From Kiritimatiellia bacterium (GTDB lineage: Bacteria; Verrucomicrobiota; Kiritimatiellia; CAIVKH01), in NCBI GenBank assembly GCA_027493775.1, contig JAOSKE010000002.1, positions 1 through 64,000 of the forward strand: a stretch of 64,000 nucleotides of DNA. The letters are read 5' to 3'. Positions within the stretch are counted from its first letter, which is position 1. Every line of letters starts with the position of its first letter. Of this stretch, positions 12,015 to 22,535 are shown one piece after another. Position numbers and translations under genes: made by a program. Below the pieces are notes generated by a model that was not told the DNA's origin, did not search any database, and worked only from the letters and a program-made list of their open reading frames with translations.

Positions 12015-12080
12015 TTGCGAACGGGTTGCGAAAACGGATTTGATGGTGAATGGTAAGGTCACACGTTTAGGAGATAGATC

Positions 12081-12482
12081 ATGATCAAAGGAAGTTGTCA
12101 TTGCGGTGCGGTAAAGTACGAAGTCGGCGGCAAGCTCTTGAAATTCGCCTACTGCCACTGCCCAGACTGTCAGAAGTTCACCGGGTCGGCATTCAATCCC
12201 GCCTTGATCGCAGAGTTGGAAGGTTTTGTTGTGACGCAAGGAGAGGACAACCTTGTTGCGCATGAATCGTCACCTGGAAAGCTTCGGCACTTCTGCAAAA
12301 CCTGTGGTTGCCACCTGTTCGGCACATCGAAAAACCGCGAGGGCATGGTCATTGTGCTCGCGGGGACGCTCGATACCGATCCGGGGATGAGGCCACAGTG
12401 CCATATTTGGGTGAGCAAGAATCCGGCATGGAATGAAATCGGCGATTCGCTTCCACAATACGCTGAGTGGCCTCCGCAATAA
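12081..12482 (+). CDS. GFA/CENP-V-type zinc-binding protein
   Basis: 133 residues, full length for the GFA (glutathione-dependent formaldehyde-activating-like) family. The zinc-ligand cysteines occur in the expected order: GSCHCGAVKYEV near the N-terminus, YCHCPDCQKFTGSAF in the middle and HFCKTCGCHLFG later. The AGGAG site 7 bases before the ATG supports the start. Most family members are of unknown substrate despite the name; a role in thiol-adduct or formaldehyde chemistry is inference only. Confidence 0.88.
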   Translation: MIKGSCHCGAVKYEVGGKLLKFAYCHCPDCQKFTGSAFNPALIAELEGFVVTQGEDNLVAHESSPGKLRHFCKTCGCHLFGTSKNREGMVIVLAGTLDTDPGMRPQCHIWVSKNPAWNEIGDSLPQYAEWPPQ

Positions 12483-12712
12483 CGGACGATCTAAAACAAT
12501 CAGGCGGCTGGCGCCCTTAAATTCAGTCGAGCCAGCGCGCCCTGGTGCCTTTACTAAACCGGTGAGCGCGAAAACGACGAAGTGGATTCGCTGCTTGAAT
12601 CGCGCACGATTAACATCTACGCTGAAAACACGCTGGCGAGGTGAATGAGAGCTGGCAATTAGGAAGCGCTGTCTGATCGGCACAGGCAGAATTTCGCGAA
12701 AGGAAGTTGCTC

Positions 12713-13129
12713 ATGACAAAGCGGAAACTATACATCACCGAACTCGACAAACAGCGACTGGATGATCTCATCGAGAAGGCGCGAGAGTTCGGTACTCAAA
12801 AGAGTAAAGACCTCGACGCACTTGCAGCGGAGCTGGAGCGAGCAGAGGTCGTGTCTCAAAAAGAAATTCCGCCGGACATCATTACGATGAACTCCCAGGT
12901 TTCGCTTCGCGATCTGAGCACAAATGAGACGACGACCTACACATTGGTGTTTCCAGACGAATCCAATGTAGATGAAAACAAAATTTCCGTACTCGCACCG
13001 ATAGGAACGGCCATACTCGGTTATGCCCAAGGCGATATTATCGAATGGCAGGTTCCTGCGGGCTTACGCAAGTTGAAGGTAAATGAGATTCTCTATCAGC
13101 CGGAATCTTCCGGCGATCTGCATTTGTAG
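12713..13129 (+). CDS. rnk: Rnk/GreA-type regulator of nucleoside diphosphate kinase, RNA-polymerase secondary-channel family
   Basis: About 138 residues. An N-terminal coiled-coil half (ITELDKQRLDDLIEKAREF, then DLDALAAELERAEVV) is followed by the GreA/GreB C-terminal fold (MNSQVSLRDLSTNETTTYTL, then VLAPIGTAILGYAQGD). This architecture is that of Rnk, which binds RNA polymerase like Gre factors but with a short coil. The ATG at 12713 is preferred over the in-frame TTG at 12707 because of the AAAGGAAG site just upstream. Confidence 0.85.
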   Translation: MTKRKLYITELDKQRLDDLIEKAREFGTQKSKDLDALAAELERAEVVSQKEIPPDIITMNSQVSLRDLSTNETTTYTLVFPDESNVDENKISVLAPIGTAILGYAQGDIIEWQVPAGLRKLKVNEILYQPESSGDLHL

Positions 13130-13170
13130 AAACGAGCCGGCGATTTGCTGACGCATTCCTGTGGCGTATA

Positions 13171-13776
13171 TTGCCTGCACACGTGAGCATATCGTTACCC
13201 ACTTTATTAAAGCAGATCCGCGCGTGTACCCTCTGTGCCGCACACCTGCCCCTCGGCCCGCGGCCTGTGCTTCAGGCGAGCAGCACGGCGCGTATTCTTA
13301 TCGCGTCGCAGGCGCCGGGGATCAAGGTTCACTACTCTGGAAAGCCGTTCACGGATCCGAGTGGCGACCGTCTTCGCGCATGGCTGAATATGGCATCGGA
13401 TGTTTTTTATGACGAACGGCAAATTGCCATTATTCCGATGGGGTTTTGCTACCCGGGTCGGGGAAAAAGTGGTGACCTTCCGCCTCGCCCCGAATGTGCC
13501 GCAACTTGGCGCAAACCGCTAATGGAGCGTCTGCCAAACATCGAACTGACTCTTGTGATCGGCCAGTACGCAATGGCGTATCACTTACCAGAAGTCCACG
13601 CGAACGTAACGGAAACAGTGCGGCGGTGGCGTGAATTCTGGCCCACGATTGTGCCGCTGCCTCATCCAAGTCCACGAAATAACCTCTGGCTCCGCCGAAA
13701 TCCGTGGTTTGAAGAAGAATTGATCCCGAAATTGCAGGATCGCGTCGCGAACATCCTCGCAAAACCGCTGAAATAG
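13171..13776 (+). CDS. Uracil-DNA glycosylase superfamily protein
   Basis: About 197-201 residues. Seen: ARILIASQAPGIKVHYSGKP with the water-activating loop region (residues about 44-65), a central ELTLVIGQYAMAYHL strand, and the C-terminal DNA-intercalation motif PLPHPSPRNNLWL (HPSPRN) typical of the family. It probably removes uracil or other damaged bases from DNA in the cytoplasm. The start is either TTG 13171 or GTG 13183; no ATG fits. CTLC near the N-terminus is a partial cysteine pair, but the full Fe-S ligand set of family 4/5 enzymes is not evident. Confidence 0.8.
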   Translation: MPAHVSISLPTLLKQIRACTLCAAHLPLGPRPVLQASSTARILIASQAPGIKVHYSGKPFTDPSGDRLRAWLNMASDVFYDERQIAIIPMGFCYPGRGKSGDLPPRPECAATWRKPLMERLPNIELTLVIGQYAMAYHLPEVHANVTETVRRWREFWPTIVPLPHPSPRNNLWLRRNPWFEEELIPKLQDRVANILAKPLK

Positions 13777-13787
13777 CGGCTGTTTTT
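13765..13787 (+). terminator. Intrinsic terminator overlapping the glycosylase stop codon
   Basis: CCGCT and AGCGG form a 5-bp stem around the loop gaaat, followed within a few bases by TTTTT. The TAG stop at 13774-13776 is inside the hairpin. The stem is short, so the call is moderate. Confidence 0.5.
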
Positions 13788-13907
13788 GCGGAAAATAAAA
13801 TTTAATAAAAAATATGTTGCATCCGAATCAAGGTTTTATTACCTACTGCACCGACTGGATTACTTGTGGTTATGAATTTGTCGCCAAAAAAAGGATTGGG
13901 TACTGCG

Positions 13908-13994
13908 ATGCAGCGCTGCGTGACGGCGTCGTGTTGCTGCACGTGTCGCGTGCCTGCTGGCGACGGAGGATGGAAAGAGTACTTTAACCCTTAA
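13908..13994 (+). CDS. Cysteine-codon-rich leader peptide (28 aa) upstream of the sulfur genes
   Basis: ATG at 13908 and TAA at 13992 enclose 28 codons. The peptide begins MQRCVTASCCCTCR, with Cys at positions 4, 9, 10, 11 and 13 (UGC or UGU), and ends GGWKEYFNP. A weak purine-rich site (aaaggattggg) lies about 9-15 bases upstream. It lies 30 bases before a hairpin with a T-tract (14025-14062), and the genes beyond that make sulfur amino acids. By analogy with trp/his attenuators and with polycysteine upstream ORFs known in mycobacteria, ribosome stalling at the Cys run when Cys-tRNA is scarce would favour read-through. This is inference; the peptide and the hairpin are what the sequence shows. 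Confidence 0.65.
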   Translation: MQRCVTASCCCTCRVPAGDGGWKEYFNP

Positions 13995-14024
13995 CTAAAA
14001 CTGCACTTCATACTCTTCCGACCG

Positions 14025-14062
14025 AACTCGCCGGTGGGCCTAAAACCACTGCGAGTTTTTTT
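14025..14062 (+). terminator. Attenuator-like intrinsic terminator between the Cys leader peptide and the outer-membrane protein/metY genes
   Basis: AACTCGC (14025-14031) pairs with GCGAGTT (14051-14057). An inner GTGG/CCAC stem extends it, the loop is gcctaaaa, and seven T follow. A competing helix is possible between GGAaAGAGTA (13971-13980, in the end of the leader ORF) and TACTCTTCC (14011-14019). Position, stem and T-tract fit transcription attenuation controlled by leader translation. Confidence 0.7.
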
Positions 14063-14099
14063 GTTTTAACCATCAACAGTCTTTTTAGGAATCAGAAGT

Positions 14100-16245
<2,146 letters not shown>

Positions 16246-16251
16246 TCCATT

Positions 16252-16294
16252 CGCGCCGCGCCCTATTGCCGAAAATCAATAGGGCGTCGGCGCG
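16252..16294 (+). repeat. Very stable 17-bp hairpin between metY and cysK
   Basis: CGCGCCG then CGCCCTATTG pairs with CAATAGGGCG then CGGCGCG, with one bulged T and an 8-base loop (ccgaaaat). No T-tract follows, so it is not a classical intrinsic terminator. It could protect the metY mRNA 3' end or reduce read-through into cysK. Confidence 0.7.
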
Positions 16295-16501
16295 GATATG
16301 ATCTCTTGCATTAGGGAACGAACAACAAACAGAGTGATAAATACGTCGCGCAACCTGTTTAGCAGGAAAACATTACGATATTTTAGAAAAAAGCTTTTCA
16401 AATTTTCTGGACAGAGATCAAAAGCGGGCGTTTATTCCTATCTCGCCAATCGGAATAGGGGTATTTGGCTGGCAAGCAAAACAAAAGGACAACGAAACAC
16501 A

Positions 16502-17461
16502 ATGAGCAACATCTACGCTGATAATTCACTATCCATCGGGCGCACGCCGCTCGTAAAAATCAATCGCATCACACAGGGCGCAAAAGCGACCGTGTTGGCC
16601 AAAGTTGAAGGCCGCAACCCGTCCTATTCCGTGAAGTGCCGCATTGGCGCCGCCATGATTTGGGACGCAGAGAAGCGCGGGGTCTTGAAGCCGGGTATGG
16701 AGATTGTCGAGGCGACCAGCGGCAACACAGGCATCGCCCTCTCCTACGTCGCGGCAGCGCGCGGCTACAAGGTAACGATCGTGATGCCCGAAACGATGAG
16801 CATTGAGCGCCGTCGCGTAGTTGCGGCATTCGGCGCAACGGTCATTTTGACTCCGGCAGCCGGAGGCACGAAGGCGGCAGTGGTCAAGGCGGCGGAAATT
16901 GTTGCGTCGGACACGGCGAAATATTTCGGACCCGACCAGTTCAAGAATCCGGCCAACCCGAAAATTCACGAGACGACCACGGGCGCGGAAATTTGGGCGG
17001 ACACGGACGGCAAGGTTGACATCCTCGTCTCCGGCGTCGGCACGGGTGGCACGATCACTGGTGTCTCGCGTTATTTCGAGAATGTGAAGGGGCAGAAGCT
17101 ACACTCTGTCGCGGTTGAGCCTTCGGAAAGCCCCGTCATCACGCAGCGTCGTGCTGGTCAGGAACTCAAGCCCGGCCCGCACAAGATTCAGGGGCTCGGC
17201 ACCGGTTTCATTCCGGACACCCTAGACCTCAGCATCGTTGATGCCGTGGAGCAGGTTTCCAGCGAAGAGGCCTATGAGTACGCGCGGCGCCTTGCTGCAG
17301 AAGAGGGTTTGCTTTCCGGTATTTCCTCCGGCGCAGCCATCATTGCGGCTGACCGCCTCGCCCGTCGCGAAGAAAACGCGGGCAAGACCATCGTGGCCAT
17401 CCTTCCGGATGCCGGCGAGCGCTATCTTTCCACACCACTCTTCCAAGGGCTGGATGCGTAA
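16502..17461 (+). CDS. cysK: Cysteine synthase (O-acetylserine sulfhydrylase)
   Basis: 319 residues from ATG 16502; the frame opens further upstream (16298), but the family start is at [20 protein letters not shown]. The PLP lysine is in [11 protein letters not shown], followed by the substrate loop [10 protein letters not shown] and the PLP-phosphate loop [10 protein letters not shown]. It makes cysteine from O-acetylserine and sulfide in the cytoplasm. It sits between metY and an Rrf2 regulator gene. The 250-base gap to metY holds a strong hairpin and an AT-rich stretch with inverted CCTAT...ATAGG (about 16437-16460), a possible regulator site. Confidence 0.93.
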   Translation: MSNIYADNSLSIGRTPLVKINRITQGAKATVLAKVEGRNPSYSVKCRIGAAMIWDAEKRGVLKPGMEIVEATSGNTGIALSYVAAARGYKVTIVMPETMSIERRRVVAAFGATVILTPAAGGTKAAVVKAAEIVASDTAKYFGPDQFKNPANPKIHETTTGAEIWADTDGKVDILVSGVGTGGTITGVSRYFENVKGQKLHSVAVEPSESPVITQRRAGQELKPGPHKIQGLGTGFIPDTLDLSIVDAVEQVSSEEAYEYARRLAAEEGLLSGISSGAAIIAADRLARREENAGKTIVAILPDAGERYLSTPLFQGLDA

Positions 17462-17475
17462 GGGTGGGGTTTGAT

Positions 17476-17512
17476 ACGAAGTGACGGGGGCGAAAGCCCC
17501 TTGTCATTTCGT
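17476..17512 (+). repeat. Hairpin between cysK and the Rrf2 regulator gene
   Basis: ACGAAGTGAC and GGGGC pair with GCCCC and GTCATTTCGT around a GAAA tetraloop, with small mismatches. It lies 14 bases after the cysK stop and 23 bases before the regulator ATG. There is no clear T-tract, so it could be a weak terminator or a structured leader. Confidence 0.55.
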
Positions 17513-17535
17513 GGCGCCTCTGTAAAACGACAGAA

Positions 17536-17977
17536 ATGATCTCAAACCGCTGTCATTATGCCCTACGCGCGATGCTGGAGCTTGCGCTCCGGGATGGACG
17601 GGGTCCGGCACCCATTTCAGAAATTGCCGCCGCACAAAAAATCCCCGCACGTTTCCTAGAGGCGATCATGCGCCAGCTCAAGCAGGCGGGTCTGGTGGAC
17701 TCCGTCCGCGGCAAAGAAGGCGGTTACTTTCTCGCGCAACCCACGTCGCGAATTCACGTGGGCGCTATTCTTACACTCTTCAGAAGGTCCGATTTTCAGC
17801 GATGCCGAGCAGCTTGGCCCGCAGGTGATCCGCGACAAAGAAAAAGACGTCTTCGCTGAAATTTGGCGAACCGCCGAATCCACGGTGAACTCCGTCCTCG
17901 CACGCTACACCTTTGACGTTCTCCTCGAACGCGAGCATCAACGCCGTTTCGCCGCATCGGCGAACTACGTCATTTAA
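17536..17977 (+). CDS. Rrf2-family transcriptional regulator, CymR-like (frameshift near 17782)
   Basis: The winged-helix N-terminus MISNRCHYALRAMLELALRD and recognition region PARFLEAIMRQLKQAGLVDS are typical of Rrf2 proteins. The first frame runs out after VGAILTLF; removing one A at TTCAGAAGG (17779-17787) continues as EGPIFSDAEQLGPQVIRDKE and ends in YVI at 17977, giving about 146 residues. The three Fe-S cysteines of IscR/NsrR in the 90-110 region are absent, which fits a CymR-type cysteine-metabolism regulator. Its place right after cysK supports control of sulfur genes. Confidence 0.85.
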
Positions 17978-18125
17978 TTTCGCCCCGGTTTGACGCCCGC
18001 TCACCCCTCCCAAACCATCAGATTCTCGGGGGCCTTCCATTGTTTTCGGCGCGGAGTGTGGTATGCTCTTGCAGCGACACGCTGCTGGGTAGAGACCGTG
18101 GCGGCGTGGCATAAAGGAGTGCGCA

Positions 18126-18476
18126 ATGAAAGTGAAACGGAAGCGCGTGTATGATCCCCCGGAAAAATCGGACGGGAAGCGTGTATTGGTTGATCGGCTT
18201 TGGCCGCGCGGACTTTCAAAGGAAAAGGCACAGGTGGATGTTTGGTTGAAAGAAATTGCACCATCCACGGAGCTGCGAAAATGGTTCGGGCATGAGCCGG
18301 AAAAATTCGCGGAGTTCAACAAGCGTTTCCGCGCCGAACTGAAAGGCAATCCGGCCCTGGAGGAGCTAAAAGCACTCGCCCGCAAGGAAACGGTGACAAT
18401 CGTGTATTCGGCAGGCGACCAACTGCACAATAACGCAGTGGTGCTGCAGGAAATACTCAGCACATCCGCAGCCTAG
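18126..18476 (+). CDS. YeaO-like DUF488 protein
   Basis: 116 residues, full length. The family signature RVLVDRLWPRGLSKEKA (about residues 20-36) and the later TIVYSAGD strand with an acidic-to-basic pattern are present. The function is not established for this family. It is preceded by a reasonable aaaGGAGtgcgca site. No obvious functional link to its neighbours. Confidence 0.88.
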   Translation: MKVKRKRVYDPPEKSDGKRVLVDRLWPRGLSKEKAQVDVWLKEIAPSTELRKWFGHEPEKFAEFNKRFRAELKGNPALEELKALARKETVTIVYSAGDQLHNNAVVLQEILSTSAA

Positions 18477-18526
18477 CCCAAAACCGAGGGCGCCAAAATC
18501 ACGATTTTTCTGAAGGAAATGGTGTA

Positions 18527-19009
18527 ATGCATTTAGTCAATGTGACACGTTGGATACACATCATCTCTGGTATTTCATGGTTCGGCGAGGTTCTCACGTT
18601 GAACGTCGTTCTTGTCCCCGCGCTGCAACGACTGGCAAAACGAGAGCGAATCCTGCTGATGAAAAATGCGTTTCCACGGGTATTCCGCCTCGCATCCGTT
18701 CTCTCTGCCACGACGGTTCTATCCGGCATTCTGATGAACTACCTGATGACGAACGGGTGGAAAAATCTAACGGTCTTTCCGGTGCGCTGGTGGGTGAACA
18801 TTGTTGTGGGTGGAACGCTCGGTCTGTTGCTCACGTTGTTCCATTTCTTTATGGAGACTAGGCTTGAACCAATCGTCACCGATCCGGATGCGGCGGATTC
18901 GGCAGATGTGGATCGCAGCCTGCATCGGTTGAAAGTCATTCCGCGCACAGGGATGGCGATTTTGCTGATTATCGTCTTAATGATGATGATTGCGCCGCGC
19001 GGAATTTGA
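18527..19009 (+). CDS. Small integral membrane protein, CopD/DUF2269-like
   Basis: 160 residues with four predicted membrane segments (about 8-30, 48-70, 85-107 and 138-157). Histidines and a Trp-rich start (VTRWIHIISGISWFGEVL) resemble the haem- or copper-associated CopD/urate-oxidase-type membrane domain. The central NYLMTNGWKNL and PVRWWVNIVVGG segments fit. The assignment is by pattern; metal or haem binding is not demonstrated. Located between the YeaO-like gene and a GINT-like gene on the same strand. Confidence 0.65.
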   Translation: MHLVNVTRWIHIISGISWFGEVLTLNVVLVPALQRLAKRERILLMKNAFPRVFRLASVLSATTVLSGILMNYLMTNGWKNLTVFPVRWWVNIVVGGTLGLLLTLFHFFMETRLEPIVTDPDAADSADVDRSLHRLKVIPRTGMAILLIIVLMMMIAPRGI

Positions 19010-19059
19010 TCTCAGCTCTTCGTGCGTGACAGTTCTTTCTTAATCACCAAGATGCCGCC

Positions 19060-20070
19060 ATGAATTGGAAGAGCAAAGTCGCCCTCATTTTAACAGTCGT
19101 CCTCGCTGTCGGTATTTCATACCAAGCGTATCGCGCATACAAGCGCGTGACGAAAAAGCACAGCACCAATCAGTGGTCCATCGGCATTATCGCCGGCCCC
19201 CACCCATTAGCACTCGAACAGAGCTCAAAATACCCGAACCCACGATTTACAGCAGATGACATTCCGAATCCGGAGATTTCTTTCGTCGCCGATCCCTTTC
19301 TTCTCGAAGAAAACGGAAAGTGGTTTCTGTTCTTTGAGATGTTCGACAAGGAAACACGTCTCGGCGAGATCGGCGCGGCGACGAGCGATGACGGGTTTCA
19401 CTGGAAATTCGCGGGAACTGTTTTGGAAGAGCCGTTCCATCTCTCTTACCCCTTCGTCATAAAAGAAGGCGACACGTATTATATGATCCCCGAATCGCGG
19501 GCGGCGCGCGAGGTTCGTCTCTACAAGGCCGTGGACTTCCCGACAAAATGGGAGTTTGACCGCGTTCTCTTTCCCGGCAACTACACCGATCCAACCCCGG
19601 TCTCCTACGAGGGCACGTGGTGGATTTTCACCACGCGCCACCCTTACGCATTGGACATCTGGTACGCGGACGAGCTGCACGGTGAATGGAAGCCGCACAA
19701 ACGAAACCCGATTTATCGCAACGACAAAAGCCGTGCGCGCAATGGCGGGCGACCGGTTGTGCTGGGCGACAAAATTCTGCGATTCGCGCAGGATAATCGC
19801 GAAGGGTACGGGCGAAAACTACGCGCCTTTCTCATTGACGTTCTATCCGAAGACCAATTCGAGGAACACGCAGTGACGCCGGACCCCCTTCTGTTTGCGC
19901 ACGGCGATTCGTGGGCCAAGGGCGGAATGCACCATTACGCGCCGGTGATGACACTTTCGGGAATGTGGTATGCCTCCATTGACGGCTGGGGCGACTGGGC
20001 ACGTGAACCTATTCCGGACTCGGAAATTGACACGGCGACCACGCTCGAAGAACACTTGAACGAAGAATAA
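19060..20070 (+). CDS. Beta-propeller protein resembling the GINT1 N-terminal / GH43-like domain
   Basis: 336 residues with an N-terminal membrane anchor (residues 5-22). It contains the repeated propeller signatures FVADPFLLEENGKWFLFFEM, IGAATSDDGFHWKF, TYYMIPESRAAREVRLYKA and GGRPVVLGDKILRFAQD, which match the domain found N-terminal in glucosamine inositolphosphorylceramide transferases and in bacterial stand-alone forms. It probably acts on or binds a glycan outside the cytoplasmic membrane; the enzyme activity is unknown. Confidence 0.78.
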   Translation: MNWKSKVALILTVVLAVGISYQAYRAYKRVTKKHSTNQWSIGIIAGPHPLALEQSSKYPNPRFTADDIPNPEISFVADPFLLEENGKWFLFFEMFDKETRLGEIGAATSDDGFHWKFAGTVLEEPFHLSYPFVIKEGDTYYMIPESRAAREVRLYKAVDFPTKWEFDRVLFPGNYTDPTPVSYEGTWWIFTTRHPYALDIWYADELHGEWKPHKRNPIYRNDKSRARNGGRPVVLGDKILRFAQDNREGYGRKLRAFLIDVLSEDQFEEHAVTPDPLLFAHGDSWAKGGMHHYAPVMTLSGMWYASIDGWGDWAREPIPDSEIDTATTLEEHLNEE

Positions 20071-20155
20071 TTCGTCCTTCGAGGAAACTACGTTGCGCCA
20101 TTGCGCGGCACTGATGTTGTGCGTATGCTGCATGTTTTGAGGAGTTCCCTTATTT

Positions 20156-21616
20156 ATGGCCCTATCTGAAAACTCTGAAGTGCTGACTGACTGTCTGGAC
20201 CCCGCTGGACACGAGCGCAGGACAAAGATCATCGCAACACTCGGCCCGGCGACAAATACCCCTGAGATCGTCGAGGCGCTCGTCCGGGCGGGTCTCGATG
20301 TCGCACGCATCAATATGAGCCACGCGACGCCAGACGCGACGCGGAACCTCGTCACACTCGTGCGTGAGGCGGCTGACAAATGCCAGCGGCGCGTGGGCAT
20401 TCTGATGGATTTGCAGGGTCCTTCCATTCGTACGGGCGAACTGCCGACCTCACTCAACCTCAAGCCCGGCGACCGTATCGCACTGACCGTTCGCGGCGAA
20501 AAGCCAGTGGAACAGCGCTCCGTGGACGTGAATTACGACCAACTGGTGGATGACATCCATATTGGCGACACGGTCGTTGTGGACAACGGAATGATTCAGC
20601 TTCGCGTCTTGGAGAAGCGCCACAATCAACTTACCTGCGAAGTCCTCACGGAGGGCGTGCTGGGCAGTCGTCGTCATATCAATCTGCCGGGCGTGCGCGT
20701 GAACCTCCCCGCGTTGACCGAGAAAGATATTTCCGATGTCGAGCTGGGCATTGAGTTAGGCGTGGATTTTATCGCTATGTCCTTCTGCCGTGAGGCAGCA
20801 GACGTGATGCGCCTGAAGGCGATCCTAGAATATCGCAAGGCTTCGCAGCATGTGATTGCAAAGTTAGAAGACCAGGAAGGCATTCGCAACGTCAGCGCGA
20901 TTATTGACGCAGCAGACGGCATTATGGTCGCTCGCGGCGACCTCGGAATGGAGTGTCCATTCGAGGAGCTACCTATTATTCAGCGCCGCGTTGTGAAGCA
21001 ATGTGTCACCCGCGGAAAGCCGGTCATCGTTGCGACACACATGCTCGAATCCATGATCGAAAGTCCGTCCCCCACCCGCGCGGAAATTACGGACGTGTCC
21101 AACGCGGTGTTTGAGCAGGCGGATGCGATTATGCTTTCCGGCGAAACATCGGTTGGGAAATATCCGGTGAAATGCGTCGAGATCATGGATCGGATTGCGC
21201 GACGCACGGAGCGGAGCGGCGGCGCGAACTACGCGGAGCTGGCAAGGATGAACAGCCTCGGCGCAAAAATGGTGAAATCCGCAGCGGTGCTTTCCAAGGA
21301 AATTTGCGCCGACGCGCTTATTGTTTTTACCCGAAAAGGCTCGATGGCCCGCAATGCAGCATGGTTGCGCCCGTTGCACTCGCACCTCTACGCCTTCACT
21401 GATAACCCGAAATTGTTGAATCAGCTTACGCTGCACTGGGGTATTTCCCCATTTCTGATTGAGTTCGGCGAAAACCCGGAAACCAACGTCGGGCGTGCGG
21501 TAAAAGTGCTTCGCGAGCGCGGATTAATCCGATCGGGAAGCAACATTGTCGCGGTGACCGAGGTGGATGTCGCAGGGCGACTGATAGATACGATTTTGAT
21601 GGAACGCATCGAATAG
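20156..21616 (+). CDS. pyk: Pyruvate kinase
   Basis: 486 residues, normal length. Seen: KIIATLGPATNTPEIVEALV at the start of the barrel, ARINMSHA, the active-site strand IAKLEDQEGIRNV with its catalytic Lys, ADGIMVARGDLGME, and the signature KPVIVATHMLESMIESPSPT, then LSGETSVGKYP. The Gln usual in VATQM is His here. It converts phosphoenolpyruvate and ADP to pyruvate and ATP. A gaggag site lies 11 bases before the ATG. The C-terminal allosteric domain is present (EICADALIVFTRKGSMA). Confidence 0.95.
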   Translation: MALSENSEVLTDCLDPAGHERRTKIIATLGPATNTPEIVEALVRAGLDVARINMSHATPDATRNLVTLVREAADKCQRRVGILMDLQGPSIRTGELPTSLNLKPGDRIALTVRGEKPVEQRSVDVNYDQLVDDIHIGDTVVVDNGMIQLRVLEKRHNQLTCEVLTEGVLGSRRHINLPGVRVNLPALTEKDISDVELGIELGVDFIAMSFCREAADVMRLKAILEYRKASQHVIAKLEDQEGIRNVSAIIDAADGIMVARGDLGMECPFEELPIIQRRVVKQCVTRGKPVIVATHMLESMIESPSPTRAEITDVSNAVFEQADAIMLSGETSVGKYPVKCVEIMDRIARRTERSGGANYAELARMNSLGAKMVKSAAVLSKEICADALIVFTRKGSMARNAAWLRPLHSHLYAFTDNPKLLNQLTLHWGISPFLIEFGENPETNVGRAVKVLRERGLIRSGSNIVAVTEVDVAGRLIDTILMERIE

Positions 21617-21652
21617 CAAAAAGAGGCTCATCGAGGCCGGGGGGTAAAAAAC

Positions 21653-21705
21653 CGCGAAACCAGTTCTAGGGCTTGCGTTTGTAGCCCCTTCAAGCTAGTT
21701 TCGCG
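21653..21705 (+). promoter_or_regulatory. Structured leader between pyk and rpmH
   Basis: CGCGAAAC (21653-21660) pairs with GTTTCGCG (21698-21705), and an inner GGGCT/AGCCC stem (21669-21673 / 21683-21687) sits within it. It ends 21 bases before the rpmH start. It may be a pyk terminator without T-tract or an rpmH leader; the sequence alone does not decide. Confidence 0.45.
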
Positions 21706-21726
21706 CGTTTCCAAAAGGACAGAACT

Positions 21727-21864
21727 ATGAAGCGGACGTATCAACCTTCCAAAATTAAGCGCAAGCGGCCCCACGGGTTCCGTAAACGGATGAAAACAAA
21801 AGACGGACAGCAAATTTTGAAGCGCCGTCGCCAAAAGGGACGCAAGGAGCTGGTCCGCGTCTAA
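21727..21864 (+). CDS. rpmH: Ribosomal protein bL34
   Basis: 45 residues, very basic, beginning [20 protein letters not shown], the near-invariant bL34 start, and containing [20 protein letters not shown]. It is part of the 50S subunit. As in most bacteria it is followed directly by rnpA (7-base gap), yidD and yidC. Confidence 0.96.
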   Translation: MKRTYQPSKIKRKRPHGFRKRMKTKDGQQILKRRRQKGRKELVRV

Positions 21865-21871
21865 ATCCGCC

Positions 21872-22241
21872 ATGAACGGGCCGGATCAGGGATTGGCGCG
21901 CCATCAGCGTCTGACCCGATCGGGCCGACATCCGATCCGCCTACGAATCGGGTCGGAAACACGTCGGGCGCTTGATGGTTTTATACACGCTCCCCCGCCC
22001 CGACGGCGCATTGCGATTGGGCGTGGTGAGCAGTCGAAAGATCGGCGGGGCGGTACAAAGGAATCGGGCGCGACGGCTCCTTCGGGAAGCTTTCAGGCGA
22101 AACCGTTTTCAGATGGAGGGGCAGGCCGACGTGGTGCTGATCGCGCGCGCCGCACTGCTGACCGCCAAATGGGCGGACATCGAAAGCGAGTTGATCGCCC
22201 TTGCGCAAAGAGCTGGATTGATGAGGAAACAAGCCGGATAA
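21872..22241 (+). CDS. rnpA: Ribonuclease P protein component (frameshift near 21922)
   Basis: The ATG at 21872 opens [11 protein letters not shown]. Removing one G of the GGG run at 21922-21924 continues as [20 protein letters not shown], then the RNA-binding RNR signature [20 protein letters not shown] and DVVLIARAA, to the stop at 22241, about 122 residues. The protein assists the RNase P RNA in maturing tRNA 5' ends. Gene order rpmH-rnpA-yidD-yidC confirms identity. An essential gene being broken here argues for sequence error. Confidence 0.9.
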
Positions 22242-22246
22242 CACGG

Positions 22247-22525
22247 ATGTCGGAACAAATCACTGCCATGAAATCAGCGATCAAAAACCTGCCGCGCACA
22301 ATGGCGACAGCGTTGATTCGCCTGTATCAGTGGACGTTGAGTCCACTGTTTGGCGGGAATTGCAGATTTTATCCAAGCTGCTCGCACTATGGTCTGGAGG
22401 CGATCAAAGCACACGGCGCATTGCGAGGCGCTTGGTTGACAATCAAGCGAATAAGCAAGTGCCATCCGCTGCACGAAGGCGGGGTGGACCTCGTCCCACC
22501 TGCGCCCCACCCAAAACGAGGATGA
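22247..22525 (+). CDS. yidD: Membrane protein insertion efficiency factor
   Basis: 92 residues from ATG 22247 (ATG 22268 is an alternative). It has the YidD core [20 protein letters not shown], then [11 protein letters not shown] with conserved Cys, and [12 protein letters not shown]. It is a small amphipathic protein at the inner membrane that assists YidC/Sec insertion. It lies 5 bases after rnpA and 10 bases before yidC. Confidence 0.92.
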   Translation: MSEQITAMKSAIKNLPRTMATALIRLYQWTLSPLFGGNCRFYPSCSHYGLEAIKAHGALRGAWLTIKRISKCHPLHEGGVDLVPPAPHPKRG

Positions 22526-22535
22526 ATCAACAGCA

